Below, piece after piece: positions 23,263 to 34,519 of a stretch of 64,000 bases of DNA (positions within the stretch are counted from its first letter, which is position 1; each line of letters begins with the position of its first letter). Source of the DNA: Gambelia wislizenii. Lineage: Eukaryota > Chordata > Lepidosauria > Squamata > Crotaphytidae. The DNA is taken from positions 1,877,501-1,941,500 of the forward strand of contig JAUMIR010000015.1 of assembly GCA_030847615.1 (NCBI GenBank). The letters are read 5' to 3'. Below the pieces are notes generated by a model. The model was not told where the DNA came from. It did no database searches and was given only the letters and a program-made list of their open reading frames with translations. Both the position numbers and the translations under genes were made by a program.

Positions 23263-24210
23263 TTTGTTTAGCTGGAAACTTTTCCAGGAATTGCTATACG
23301 TGGGTTTCTGTTCCCAGGTGGCTGAGATAGGCCAGACCCATAACCACCAGGTCTTGTTTTGTTTTAGTGAATGTTGTCATTCAGGGTTGATAAAAATCAC
23401 TTTCTTTTTGTTAAAATCCGAATTTTAAAATTTAAATCTTGTTTTCTATTTAATTGGGATTTTAAAATCATTCAATCAATCAGGTTTCATTTTTTTAAAG
23501 TGGTAAAAAAAATGCCTGGGTTAAAGAAATCATCATGATTATTAACTATAATTATATTTTATGAATATATTATATGTGAACAGGCTGAAATGGACAAATT
23601 TGCAATGTTGATTAAGGAGGAACCTTTGCTCAACTTTAAGAAAGATTGGGATTTACTTATTATTTTCTTGCAACAAAGCAGGGGGTATGTATCAACTTTA
23701 GGCTTTTTTAAATAGTTTGGTTTGGGTTAAAGAATAGAAACATAATTACATTAACAAGGAAAGGAAGTTTATTATTAGAGTAATATGATCATTAGTGGTG
23801 GGGGAAGTCAGGAGTTGTAGTTTAGTCTTAGTTTGTATCTCTTTGTATTTATTTAGTTAATCCTGTTTTGTGTGTGTGTGTCTTTTTTCTTGCAGATGGT
23901 TATCTAACTTTTAATATATTTGAACAACAAAAAAATTATAGTTGTTTATGTATTTAGGTTTGTGTTTAATAAAAAAAATTAAGGCTACATTAGCTGCAGT
24001 TTATGGAGATTTTGAATAGGCGTACAGGAAAATCAAGGAAAAAGCGCAAAAGCAGGAATACAGTTGAATGTTAAGATGGAAAAAATATTGATGTCAGATG
24101 AAGAATATTGAAATAGTTTTAAGATTTTCCATGCCTTGGCTCAGTCATTTGTGAGAATGGAGAGTATAGTGAAGAAATCAGAAGGCAGATAGGAATTCAA
24201 AGGGTAGCTA
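23263..24210. other. AT-rich intron stretch, possible old LINE relics
   Basis: A short plus-strand reading AEMDKFAMLIKEEPLLNFKK near 23585 recalls a LINE C-terminus. Otherwise I recognise nothing. Confidence 0.3.
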
Positions 24211-24213
24211 TGA

Positions 24214-25062
24214 AGGAATCATAGAATTGGAAGAGACCCCAAGGGCCATCTAGTCCAACCCCATTCTGCCCTATAGGAATACCCAATCAAACCATTCCTG
24301 AGAGATGACTATCCAGCCTCTGTTTAAAGACCTCCAAGGAAGGAGACCCCACCACACACTCCGAGACATAGAATCATAGAATGGTAGAGTTGGAAGGGAC
24401 CTCCAAGGGCCATCCAGTCCAACCCCATTCTGCCATGTAGGAAGATACAATCGAAGCATTCCCAAAGACAGATGGCCATCCAGCCTCTGTTTAAAAACTT
24501 CCAAAGAAGGAGACTCCACTACATTACAAGGCAGCACATTCTACTTCCGAACAGCTCTTACCATCAGGAAGTTCTTCCTAATAATGTTTAGGTGGAATCT
24601 CCTTTCCTGTTGTTTGAACCCATTGCTCCGTGTCCTAGTCTCTGGAGCAGCAGAAAACAAGCTTGCTCCATCCTCAGTATGACATCCCTTCCAATATTTA
24701 AACATGGCTATCATGTCCCCTCTTTTCTGTCTTTTCTTCAGGCTAAACGTGCCCAGCTCCCTAAGCCGCTCCTCATCGGGCATCATGGCTTCCAGACCTC
24801 CCACCATTTTGGTCGCCCTCCTCTGGACACTTTCCAGCTTCTCAATATCCTTCCTGGATTGTGGTGCCCAGAACTGGACAAAGAATTCCAGGTGAGGTCT
24901 GACCAAAGCAGAATAGAGTGGCACAGTGGCTTCCCTTGATCTAGACACTAGACTCCTATTAATGCAACCTAGGATTGCATTAGCTTTTTTAGCTGCTGCA
25001 TCACACTGCTGACTCATGTTCAGTTTGTAGTCCACTAAGACTCCACGAGATAAGATCCTCAA
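24214..25062 (-). mobile_element. CR1 3' part including RT-downstream region
   Basis: From the 3' tail (24214) through a minus-strand open frame (24541-25062) that ends the CR1 ORF2-type protein (AILGCINRSLVSRSREATV). A second CR1 tail is nested at about 24363-24470. Confidence 0.9.
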
Positions 25063-25074
25063 GTGTCAAGATAT

Positions 25075-25640
25075 ACCCTTGAATACTAAAGTTAGGATGA
25101 CCCATGTTCCCCATTTTTATGTATGGTTGTGAAAGCTGGACAGTGAAGAAAGCAGATAGGAAGAAAATAATCTCCTTTGGGATGTCAAGTTGGAGGAGAG
25201 TTCTGTGGATAGAGTAGGATCCCTGTATCCACTGATTCATTACCCATTGATTCAATTATCCACAGGACACAAATCAGCACACCTACCATAGAGTCTTCCT
25301 AGAAAATGTATCCTCTAGCCATTTTTCTAGGTCCTCCAAGGCAATTCTATGGTATTTTAAACCAGAAGTCCCATTATTTTCAATGGTGTTTGCTATTATC
25401 CATGGTTTTTGGTATTCACACCTCCCTTCCTGAACCATTCCCCAGCGGATATGGGGGTCCTACCGTACCCTGAATTGGTAAGAAGACCAATAGATGGGTC
25501 TGAGAGTAAATCAAGCCTGAGCTCTCCCTAGAAGCTAAGATGGCTAAACTGGGGCTGTCGTACTTTGGCCATATCACGAGAAGACAGGACTCACGAGAAA
25601 AGACAAGAATGCCTGGGAAGGTGGAAGCCAGTAAGAAAAG
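25075..25640 (+). mobile_element. RTE/BovB-like LINE 3' part, split by a MITE
   Basis: The plus strand encodes YGCESWTVKKADRK, then after the MITE at 25212-25465 continues with LSYFGHITRRQDSREK and LGRWKPVRK. This matches the RTE/BovB C-terminus. Frames are broken. Confidence 0.75.
25212..25465 (+). mobile_element. GTAGGACCCC-type MITE inside RTE-like LINE
   Basis: GAGTAGGATCCCTG to GGGGGTCCTACCG, flanked by TA (25210-25211, 25466-25467). Removing it rejoins the host LINE sequence. Confidence 0.8.
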
Positions 25641-25832
25641 AGAAAGAATGCACATTGCCCGCACTGTTTTTGAAAAACTTCAGGGAAACTGCGAAAGCTT
25701 TCCCTGCGGAGTATATGGCATTTTGCCCCACCCTTCTGAATATGGTGAAATGATGCAGGATCCCATTGGGACAAAAGATATCCTTCTCAAATTCTACAAG
25801 GAGTATTTTCACCATTTAGACAACCCCTTAAT
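25640..25832 (+). repeat. hAT-like MITE fragment, family B
   Basis: Right half of the family: GGGAAACTGCGAAAGCTTTC to CCATTTAGACAACCCC. Confidence 0.65.
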
Positions 25833-26097
25833 TAATTTCTTGCTGCAGCTTGCAAAGACTCTCTCCAAGAATGTATGGATTTACCTAGCTAGCTTCCTCC
25901 TTCCCTCCTAGTCTTTGTGGTGCCAGGACTCACCCTCCACTCTGCTCTGAATCCACCTTCTGTCTAGAAGCAAGGAGGCTGGATTCAATGTTCCTTTTCT
26001 CATCTACCTATGTAAGCGAGAAGGAAGAATCTCTTTCATTTCAACTTGAGTTTAGCTAAGATTTCTCTCTTCATTTCCAAGCAAGAAAATATGTCTA
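25833..26097 (+). repeat. Unclassified dispersed repeat, copy 4
   Basis: Closest copy to 19100-19680 without its MITE (GCAGCTTGCAAAGACTCTC, CCTCCACTCTGCTCTGAATC). Confidence 0.55.
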
Positions 26098-26400
26098 TCA
26101 CAGAATCATAGAGTTCGAAAAGACCCCAAAGGCCATCCAGTCCAACCCCATTCTGCCATGCAGGAATACACAATCAAATCATTCCTGACAGATGGCCATC
26201 CAGCTTCTGTTTAAAGACCTCCAAAGAAGAAGACTCCACCACACTCCAAGACATAGAATCATAGAATGGGAGAGTTGGAAGGGACCTCCAAGGGCCATCC
26301 AGTCCAACCCCATTCTGCCATGCAGGAATACACAATCAAATCGTTCCCGACCTTCCAGCTCCCAAAAGGCGGAGGCGGAAATATCTCATCATTCCTTATA
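26098..26400 (-). repeat. CR1 3' ends (two)
   Basis: CR1 tails at 26098-26250 and 26257-26350. Confidence 0.85.
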
Positions 26401-26682
26401 ATACATGAGCTTGCTGTGGGTATCTCTCTCCCCTTCTGTAATGATAATATGCCATTATTAAGAGATTAATTACAACTGCAAGAGTTCTTGATGTTTGTAT
26501 AAACCACTTTGAGTCTATTAACCACTTTTCAGCTACATTTCCCCCGAAGCAGTATGCAGATTATTATGAGGGACAGGCTGTTATTTTGGAACAAATGAAA
26601 ACACGGACTTACTTAGATATCCCAATTGTTTGATTTTTTTACAAGTATTTTATTGTAGTTGTAATTGTAGCCTCAACGTTAT

Positions 26683-27215
26683 ACTCCTACATGGCTGGGG
26701 GTTGGACTAGATGGCCCTTGTGGTCTCTTCCAGCTCTGTGATTCTAAGATTGGATGGCCATCAAGCCTCTGTTTAAAGACCTCCAAAGAAGGAGACTCCA
26801 CCACACACTCCGAGACATAGAATCATAGAATGGTAGAGTTGGAAGGGACCTCTAAGGGCCATCCAGTCCAACCCCATTCTGCCATGTAGGAATACACAAT
26901 CAAATCATTCCTGATAGATGGCCATCCAGCCTCTGTTTAGAAACCTCCAAAGAATGAGACTCCGCCACACTCCAAAGCAGTGTATTCCATTGTTGAGCAG
27001 CTCTTGCTGTCAGGAAGTTCTTCCTAATGTTTAGGTGGACTCTCTTTTCCTGGAGTTTGAACCCATTGCTCCGTGTCCTAGTCTCTGGAGCAGCAAAAAA
27101 CAACCTTCCTCCATCCTCAGTATGACCTCCCTTCAAATATTTAAACATGGCTATCATGTCCCCTCTCAACCTTCTCTTCTCCAGACTAAACATACCCAGC
27201 TATGAGTTTGAATGG
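26683..27215. mobile_element. CR1 tail (+) followed by CR1 3' part (-)
   Basis: 26683-26747 is a plus-strand tail (GGGTTGGACTAGATGGCCC). 26750-27215 is minus strand, reaching the [20 protein letters not shown] frame. Confidence 0.85.
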
Positions 27216-27599
27216 CCAAAGTGTGCGCAACCGTGGCTGGTACTTAATGACGAACGCTTAATGCGAGCACCAGGGGCTGTCCTTAGGTGTCAAGTTTTGG
27301 CCCGGAAACCTGGGAGGATCCTGAACTGGCCGCCTTAATTGGGAGCTGGTATCAGGGGAGAGGCTGGGAACGACTGAATCGGAAAGGTTTTCTCCCTGCT
27401 TTGGAAGAAGCGAGAGCGGAAAAGAACCGAGGAAGAGGAGGAAGAAGGACAGAGGATGACTCAAGCCCGTATCACCCCACGCCTGGGGGCTGACATTCCA
27501 GAAACTTCTGGGTCAAGCCTGGACCTGTGGATCGGTTTTGCCCAAAACAGGCCCCAAAGGGTGGCCCATGGTCTAACCGGTGGCTGCCCTTCCCACCCA

Positions 27600-28205
27600 G
27601 GGCCGGTTTTGCATTATTAGCAATAATCTGAATATCCTGTACTGTGAATAGCTTAGGTTGAGTTAGGTTATACTGACCTGAGATAAACATATGGGCCCCT
27701 CAAAATAAAGCATTGCAGGGGGGGGGGCAAAATCCCTTAAACCGGTCCTGCCTGCAAAAATATTATTAGTAATAATCTGAATACCCTGGACTGTGAATAG
27801 CTTAGATTGAGTTAAGTTACATTGACCTGAGATGAACATATGAACCCCCCCAAAATAAAGCATTGCAGGGACCCCCCCAAAATCCCTTAAACTGGTCATG
27901 CCTGCAAAAACATTATTAGTAATAATCTGAATATCCTGGACTGTGAATAGCTTAGGTTGAGTTAGGTTACACTGATCTGAGATAAACATATGGGCCCCCC
28001 AAAATAAAGCATTGCAGGAGCCCCCCAAATTCCTTAAACCGGTCCTGCCTGCAAAAACATTATTAGTAATAATCTGAATATCTTGTAGTGTGAATAGCTT
28101 AGGTTGAGTGAGGTTACATTGACCTGATATCAACATATGACCCCCCAAAATAAAGCACTTCAGGGCCCCCCAAAATGCCTTTAAACCGGTCCATCTGCAA
28201 ACGCA
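27600..28205 (-). repeat. ~148-bp tandem repeat, about four units
   Basis: TTATTAGTAATAATCTGAAT recurs near 27613, 27759, 27911 and 28058, spaced 146-152 bp. Each unit has GGGCCCCCCAAAATAAAGC and CCTTAAACCGGTCC. Confidence 0.9.
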
Positions 28206-28415
28206 CGCTGGAGCAGGCTTCCAAAGCCATGGCGGATAGAGAGGAAGAAAATAGTTAAACATTAGCCAAGTCCAGCATTGCGAGAAGGAATGGCTGCTCA
28301 GGATAAAAACCAGCCGCCATATCGGAGAGGAAAAGGGACGTTTGTGTGTGTTGGTCAGAGCTTTGGAAACGTTTTAATAGCTGTTAATTGTGTTTGCCGA
28401 AATCCTGTATCACTT

Positions 28416-28625
28416 ATACAGGCTGACCTCCATATCCGCAGGGGATGCGTTCCAAGACACGTGTACCCGTGGATACCTGAAACCGTGGATAATAGAAAAC
28501 CCTATGGTTTCCAACAGGCCCTAAATAACGCCTCTTAGGACGCATCTACACTGTAGAAATAATGCAGTTCGATACCATTTAAAGTGCTGTCGCTCCATTT
28601 TTAGTGCTGTAGCACGAAAGACGGA
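28416..28625 (+). repeat. Truncated MITEs (Tigger-like and hAT fold-back)
   Basis: 28416-28515 carries CCGTGGATACCTGAAACCGT, a Tigger-like terminus. 28543-28620 is one arm of the fold-back family at 32001-32219. Confidence 0.5.
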
Positions 28626-28924
28626 TCTCTTTCAGCAGGCCTTTCCTAATTAGATCCCAGCCTCAGGAGCTCCTGGCCTCTTTTAGTCTTGCTGGCTATC
28701 TATTATTTTTTAATGTGATTTTAGATTAGCTGTTTTTAATTTATACTGGTTTAATATCTTTTCATAGGGGAGGGTGGGGGTGGGTGGTGTTTAGGGATTT
28801 TAATCTGCATTTGTATTTTAATTTTTGTAAGGCACCTCGATTGTTTTTAACAGAGGGGCGGGGTAAAAATAATAATAATAATTATTATTACCTTATGAAA
28901 TCCTGAGGTTTGTAGTTTTACCAA

Positions 28925-29460
28925 CCTTATAGCCGCGGCGGATTTCTTTGATCCGCAGCAGCACCGTAAACGCCACACACACCGGGCGTAGATCGGAGTC
29001 TCCCGCAATACTGTGACCCGCGTGGGAGTAAAAGGGCGGTTCTACGCTGATCACGTATCCTATACGTCGTACTATTTCCAGCCGCTATTTTCCAGGCTGC
29101 GCCTTTCCCCCCACCCCTGTTCACTTGTGCATGCGAATAAGGGAATATACAGGGTCCCAGAGTATTGTATTATTGGATAAACAGAGATACGCTTATGCAC
29201 ACAATCGGGGGGGGGGAATAGAAAATGCTCCATAACAGTCCCGTCCACTGGAAGTCCCGCCCCGGCTTTGCTCCGAACCCAATCCTTGGCCGCCACATAG
29301 GCAAAAATCTGGGTTTCCCCCTCAAATGCAGAGCAAACCGTGAATCTTACGGAGTTTCCTGCAGAATCCTTAGAGGGAAAATGCACATTGTCGAAAACAT
29401 TGTGTGTCAACTGCACCGCAAATATGGGGGGGGGGGTTGCACCGCTAGTGGCTGGGGGAT
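28925..29460 (-). mobile_element. hAT-like MITE, family A
   Basis: Reverse-orientation copy of 452-1062: shares GCAAATCTTACGG-like and AAACCGTGAATCTTACGG blocks, GTCCCGCCCCGGCTTTGCTC and CTGATCACGTATCC. It includes a G-rich run near 29430. Confidence 0.6.
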
Positions 29461-29699
29461 TTTGGGAGCTGTAATCCACAAAAAAAGTAATTTGGCTCAA
29501 TTCTTCCCCACTTCTATGGCTAGGTCATACCTTACACAAGTGTAGGGGGTAGGATTGTGACCTTTCCAACAAAACAAGCAGCAAATATGTCATCTGTATC
29601 AAATGGCAGGTGTAGTTTCCCTAAATGCCAAAAACAATTTTTGGCATTTTTTAAAGTGGCAAACTTATATGTTTTCCTTATATGTCCTGTCTTATTTAG

Positions 29700-29815
29700 A
29701 TTGTAAGCCTGAGGGCAGGGAACTGTTAAACTGACCATTTGTAAGCCGCTCCGATAGCCTTTGTGGCTGAACAGCGGGGTATAAATAAATAAAATAAATA
29801 AATAATAAATAAATA
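29700..29815 (+). repeat. SINE tail
   Basis: GTAAGCCGCTCCGATAGCC to GCGGGGTATAAATAAATAAA. Confidence 0.75.
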
Positions 29816-29974
29816 ACAGACTTTACCCTAAAATAATTCCTGCCTCTAAGTTTAGGTGATGCCTTTGTTTTCCAATGCAGAGACTCACGCAGAGCGAGGC
29901 CTTTCGCATCCCGTCTCTTCGATCGAGATGTTTGATGAGCAACAGGATCAAAAATGAAGGACTGGGTCAACAGA

Positions 29975-30575
29975 GGGGCCGTCTATACGGCAAAAAATAA
30001 AAAATACGAATGGCGTGCAAACGAATGGTGATCTGTTTACACGGCCATTCGCACAAATACGTGTCATTCAGAGGGTGGTGGTGGCAAAACTCACCCCAAA
30101 GTCCATTCGCGGTTTGTCCGGGGCTTCGTACGGATTTTTCTAAAAAATCCGTACGACGTGCGAATGAGCAGTTGTTTGACCACTCACGTTCGCACAGATA
30201 CGAACAGGCAGGGGAATCTGATTGGCTGGATGAGCACAGGGGGCGGGACTAGGAAAGAGGGGAATCGCCGCCAAGTTGGATTTCCGGCTAAGCAAGGGTC
30301 TGGTAAGTCTCTGAAATGGCGATTTTTACTGTTTTTTTCTTTTTTTAATATTGTAAAAATGAAATGATGCCTGTGCGCACCACAGGAAGCTTTTAAAAAA
30401 AAGACAGCGGGAGATTTAAAAATTGTGAGTAAATTACTCACGGCAGCCAGCTGGCTAGGGGGCCGTGCGGAGTGTAGGGGGGACTTTTAGCCGTGTAGGC
30501 TGTCCGAATCGTTGCGAACACCTGCGTTTTCCAATGCGTACTTATTATTTATCCCTCGTATAGACAAGACCAGAG
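29975..30575 (-). mobile_element. hAT-like MITE, family B
   Basis: Left GGGGCCGTCTATACGG, right CCTCGTATAGACAAGACC, inverted. The interior has GATTGGCTGGATGAGCACAG and TTGGATTTCCGGCTAAGC. Confidence 0.7.
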
Positions 30576-31105
30576 ACACACGGAAATGTAGGAAGAGATT
30601 GGCTTTGTCTACACAAACTTAACCATCCTTTTGAAAGGCATGCCACCAGTCCTCAAGCATTAAGGAAGAAGGGTTAATTCTCTAAAAGCCTAAGTTAATC
30701 CTTTTTTGGGTTTTCTCCCTAAACCGGTAGCCATCGCCTGCCTACCCGTGACACTCCTCTCGAGAGAAGCCAGATGGGGAAAAGAAAATAGTTCTCCGAG
30801 GACTATTTCGGAAATAAAGTTTCCCTACCTTGCAATTTGGGCGGGTGATTCAGCCCCGTTTAGGCGGCGGAAGCTAAAATGGATGGGAAAAAACCCCCAA
30901 AACAAAACTATGTCTCTTGGTCCTTTCTTTAGAAAGAAAAGAAAATAGTCAAGGGTTGAAACTTAAAAAAATAATAATTTTGATTTCTTGGAAAAACAAT
31001 TATTCTGAACTTGAAACAAAGGATCACCAAAATAGATGGTTTTTGATGGGGTTTTAAATTGCAACCTGGAGTGGACTGAGGATCACAGTTGAGGCTTCAC
31101 AACAA
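30576..31105. other. Intron 1 stretch with no recognised feature
   Basis: Apparently unique sequence; no exon or repeat recognised. Confidence 0.45.
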
Positions 31106-31108
31106 CTA

Positions 31109-31749
31109 CAGTTGTCCCTCCGTATCCACGGATTTGGTATCCACGGATTTAAGTATTCACGGCTTGAAAATATTCTTTTAAAAATAATACAGTTGTTCCT
31201 TCACATTTGCTAGGATTTGGTTCCAGGACCCCCCGTGGATACCAAAATCCATGAATACTCAAGTCCCATTCTATGCAATGCCATAGCAAAATGGTGTCCC
31301 TGATATAAGATGGCAAAATCAAGCTTGGCTTTTTGGATTATTATTTTTTAAAGGATATTTTCAATATTTAAATCTGTGGATGCCAAAATCCGTGAACACT
31401 CAAGTCCCATGATATGCAATGGCAGAGCAAAATGGTGTCCCTGATATAAGATGGGAAAATCAAGTTTTGCTTTTTGGATCATTATTTTTAAAAGAATATT
31501 TTCAAGCTGTGAAGACTTCAATCCGTGGATATCAAATCTGTGAATATTCAAGTCCCATTCTATGCAGTGCAGAGCAAAAATGGTGTCCCTTATATAAGAT
31601 GGCAAAATCAAGGTTTGCTTTTTTGGATTAATATTTTTTAAAGAATATTTTCAAGCCGTGAATACTTAAATCCATGAATACCCAAATCCGTGGATACGGA
31701 GGGACAACGGCAATTCAACCAAACTCCAGCAAATACAAAGGGACAACTG
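31109..31749 (-). mobile_element. CAGTTGTCCC-type MITE with about four internal copies
   Basis: CAGTTGTCCCTCCGTATCC at the left, AGGGACAACTG at the right, TA flanks. The inner segment with GCAATGGCAGAGCAAAATGG and AAGGTTTGCTTTTTTGGATT is repeated about four times, with a further terminus inside at about 31191. Confidence 0.85.
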
Positions 31750-32000
31750 TATATTGGTATTTCCTTTCTTACTATTCTCAGTTTCACAGTCTAACAGATA
31801 ATACAGGGTTCTATCCAAGAATCCGGGAATCAGCGGGGTATTAATATTATTTCTATTATTGTTATTTCAGTAATAACAACAATATTTTCAAGGTTTCACA
31901 GTCTACCAGATGCTACTGACAGGAATTTGGGTGCCTCGGTGATTCAGATTCTAAAAATCTAGGTATCAGTGACGTATTATTTTAATTTCTATTATTAGCT

Positions 32001-32219
32001 GGCATTCACACTGCAGAAATAATCCAGTTTGACACCACTTTAACTGCCATGGCTCCATGCGATGGAATTCTGGGATTTGTAGTTTTGTTTGATATTTAGC
32101 CTTCTCTGTCAGAGAGGGCTGGTGCCAGAACAAACTATAAATCCCTGTATTCCATAGTACTGATCCATGGCAGTTAAAGTGGTGTCAAACTGGGTTATTT
32201 CTGCAGTGCAGATACAGCC
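32001..32219. mobile_element. Fold-back (palindromic) hAT-like MITE
   Basis: GCAGAAATAATCCAGTTTGA, running on to CCACTTTAACTGCCATGG, is mirrored as an inverted repeat at the right end. Arms of about 50 bp are nearly identical. A second copy is at 40757-40976. Confidence 0.85.
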
Positions 32220-32259
32220 ATTGTCATGATTTCCATTACAATTATTTCTATTGTTACAT

Positions 32260-32594
32260 ATTGAGTATCCTTTACCCAAAATGCTTGGGACCTGACATTT
32301 TTTGGATTTCTTTTTTTGGATTTAGGAATACTGGCATAGATACATCATGCAATATCTTGGAGATGGGACTCAAGTCTAAACCCGCAATTCATTTATGTTT
32401 CATAGACACCTTATACGCATAGCCCAAAGGTAATTTTATACACAATATTTTGAACAATTTTGTGCACGAAACAAAGTTTGTGTACATTGAACCATCAGAA
32501 AGTACAGGTGTGTCACTCTCTCAGCAACCTATATGGACAATTTTGGAATATTTTGGATTTCAGGATTCCGAATAAGGGAGACTCAACCTATATT
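32260..32594 (+). mobile_element. DNA transposon MITE, TTGAGTATCC type
   Basis: TTGAGTATCCTTTACCC at the left pairs with AATAAGGGAGACTCAA at the right. Same family as 18501-18835. Confidence 0.75.
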
Positions 32595-33198
32595 GTTATT
32601 TATATTATTATGATTTCTATTATTATTATTGGTTTTAGAGTTTATCAGATGTTACTGGCTGCCTTGACATTTGGTCCATCAATGATTCAAATTCTAAGAA
32701 TTTAGGAATCATTGTATTACTCTATTTTTACTATTATTATTACATTCTGATACTGTATCACTGCCAGTTCTAACACCCCAGAAAGCCTTATTTGGCCTAA
32801 AGGAAGAGTAATTATTTTTTTTAATCACTGGATCTCAAAATCTTCTTTTAATAAGGTATTCAAACACAACCCACACCAGTTTCCCATGCACCAAACAGCT
32901 GTGGCCACTTGTTTAATAAATGGCTTCTTTTTAACCCACCGTGAATTACTCCTCCATTCAAACTCCTTGGTGGAAAAAAACAACTCAGAGAAAACACAAC
33001 CCAGACCTTTCAAGCAAAGAGTTTCCAAGAAATTTTAAGGTTTCTTGAGCCGAAAAGCTTGCAAATCGGTCTAACTTTGCAAAAGTTTGGGTTCATTTTG
33101 AAGCTTCCCCACCACCACAAAAAATATATATGAGAAAGTGAAGGAAGGAAGGAAGCTTAAAGTTGTTTGTTTGCAAGAAATAAAAGCAAACCACTCAC

Positions 33199-33201
33199 CA
33201 T
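33199..33201 (-). CDS. Myosin exon 1, coding part: start codon only
   Basis: On the minus strand the sequence reads ATG followed at once by GTGAGT, a consensus splice donor. The next exon starts in phase 0 with GGC (Gly), which gives the M-G-S-K start known for this myosin family. As I recall, the human MYO1E/F genes also put only the initiator codon in the first coding exon. Upstream minus-strand sequence (33202 and above) would be the 5' UTR, whose start I cannot place. An alternative first exon elsewhere in the 19 kb intron cannot be excluded. Confidence 0.65.
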
Positions 33202-33830
33202 GATGGACTTTTTGGGCTGTTTTCCCCCCCTCTGGACCAATTTCACTTCTGAGTGGCTACAAAAGTCCTTGCAGGTGGAAGTGGATCAAGGTCCCATCTT
33301 GGCTCCAGGTGATCTCAATGGCTTTTAAAGTTAATCTCCCCCTTTTTTGCTGGTGACAAATAAGCACCCTGGAAGGGGGAGGCGTTGGGGGGAGATTTTT
33401 CTTTTCCCCAAAAGTTTAAACTCCCTCTTCCTGAACCCTAGCTGAGCCAGCCAAAAAAAAGAGAGAAGAAATTCAGAATAAATCCCTTGCTAGGCTGAGC
33501 TCTCTTCCTCTTCTTCTTCCTCTGGGGATGGGTTGGGCCAGGAAGAGGCTGGCAGGCAGGGACAGGTAAGCTGGCAAAGGCTGCCTTCCTGGCTTGGATT
33601 TCTCTAGTGGGGGAAAATAGGTTGGGAGATTGGCTGTGAAATGCAAGAGGGAGGGAGAGGAAAAGACGAAAGAAAAAGAAAAAGCAACGCACTGGCGCCC
33701 CCTGGTGGGGAAGAAAGGCAGAGCCGCGCGGCTGAGAGCGGGCGCTTACCGAAGCCTGACCTCTGCCGGCCAAAAGGACGAACTGCAGCGCTGCCTCCCA
33801 AGAAGAACTAAGCATTGTCTAAGCCAGTGG
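33202..33830 (-). promoter_or_regulatory. Presumed myosin 5' UTR and promoter region
   Basis: This is the sequence directly upstream (minus strand) of the ATG-only exon. It is largely free of recognisable transposons, and its distal part (33690-33790) is GC-rich with several CpGs. Visible motifs include a CCAAT box on the minus strand near 33632-33636 and two purine-rich GAGGAAG stretches (about 33500-33525) that resemble ETS/PU.1 sites. No convincing TATA box was seen. Regulatory function is inferred from position only. Confidence 0.35.
33695..33708 (-). promoter_or_regulatory. Candidate CTCF binding site
   Basis: The minus strand reads CCACCAGGGGGCGC, a perfect match to the core of the known CTCF motif, followed by CA. 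It lies in the GC-richer block about 0.5 kb upstream of the myosin start codon, between the two genes. The motif match is seen in the sequence; occupancy is not known. Confidence 0.65.
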
Positions 33831-33958
33831 TGTCCAACCTGTGGCCATCCCTCCAGGTGTTTTGGACTCCAGCTCCCAGAAGCCTGTGCCAGATGGCCCA
33901 GTGATCAGGGATTTTGGGAGCTGTAGTCCAAAACACCTGGAGGGTGGTCACTGGTTCT
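33826..33958. repeat. Palindromic hAT-like MITE
   Basis: CTCCAGGTGTTTTGGACTCC is mirrored by GTAGTCCAAAACACCTGGAG. Outer ends CCAGTGGTGTCCAACC and GGTCACTGGTT. Confidence 0.8.
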
Positions 33959-33967
33959 AAAAATGGT

Positions 33968-34500
33968 CAAAATCTTTCTGGCTTTTCTTCGCAAATGAAG
34001 ATTTGGGAAGGACTCATCCTGTGCTTTCTGTAAGCGTGCTGATGACTAAAAAGGCCAATCCGAGATAAACAAGTCTGGTTGCAGAAAGCACAGCAGAAGG
34101 TCTCCTTGGGTGATGTTTCCGGGTTGTGATTCTTTCTGCATTGTCGTTTCTCTTCAAGACTTGTTCGGCGTGAGTTCTCAAAGAAGGCTGCAGCATTGTG
34201 GATTGTGCGTCTCCATGTGAGGCCAGGGCGGACCATTGTTGGGGATCAATTTGGCCAAGCCTGAGATGTTGCTTCAGGGAGTCCTTGTATTGCTTTTTTG
34301 GAGCGCCCCTCTTACGCTGACCCATGGCGAGTTCACCGTAGAGTACTATTTTTGGGAGGCGATGGTCCTCCATCCTAGAAACGTGCCCTGCCCAGCGCAG
34401 CTGTGTTCTCAATATCATGGCCTCAATGCTGGTGATCCCTGCTTGCTCAAGGACAGCAACATTCGTCACATAGTCAAAATAACCCTCATGGAATTTGCTG
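33968..34500 (-). mobile_element. Non-LTR retrotransposon C-terminus (endonuclease-RT type)
   Basis: A minus-strand frame (34014-34469) encodes the C-terminal part VLEQAGITSIEAMILRTQLR, then WAGHVSRMEDHRLPKIVLYG and RKRGAPKKQYKDSLK, well known from craniate LINEs annotated as endonuclease-reverse transcriptase. In another frame below it lies a C2H2-like CAFCNQTCLSRIGLFSHQ ending. The frame breaks near 34130, so the copy is dead. Confidence 0.85.
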
Positions 34501-34519
34501 GGAATTAATTTGACCTGTC

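Noticed and set aside
27663..28262. 199-codon minus-strand open frame with internal repeats
   Set aside because: The repetitive protein is a translation of the ~148-bp tandem repeat, with no sign of a start context or exon structure.
34236..34508. Plus-strand open frame starting MLGINLAKPEMLLQG
   Set aside because: It is antisense to the LINE C-terminus on the minus strand.
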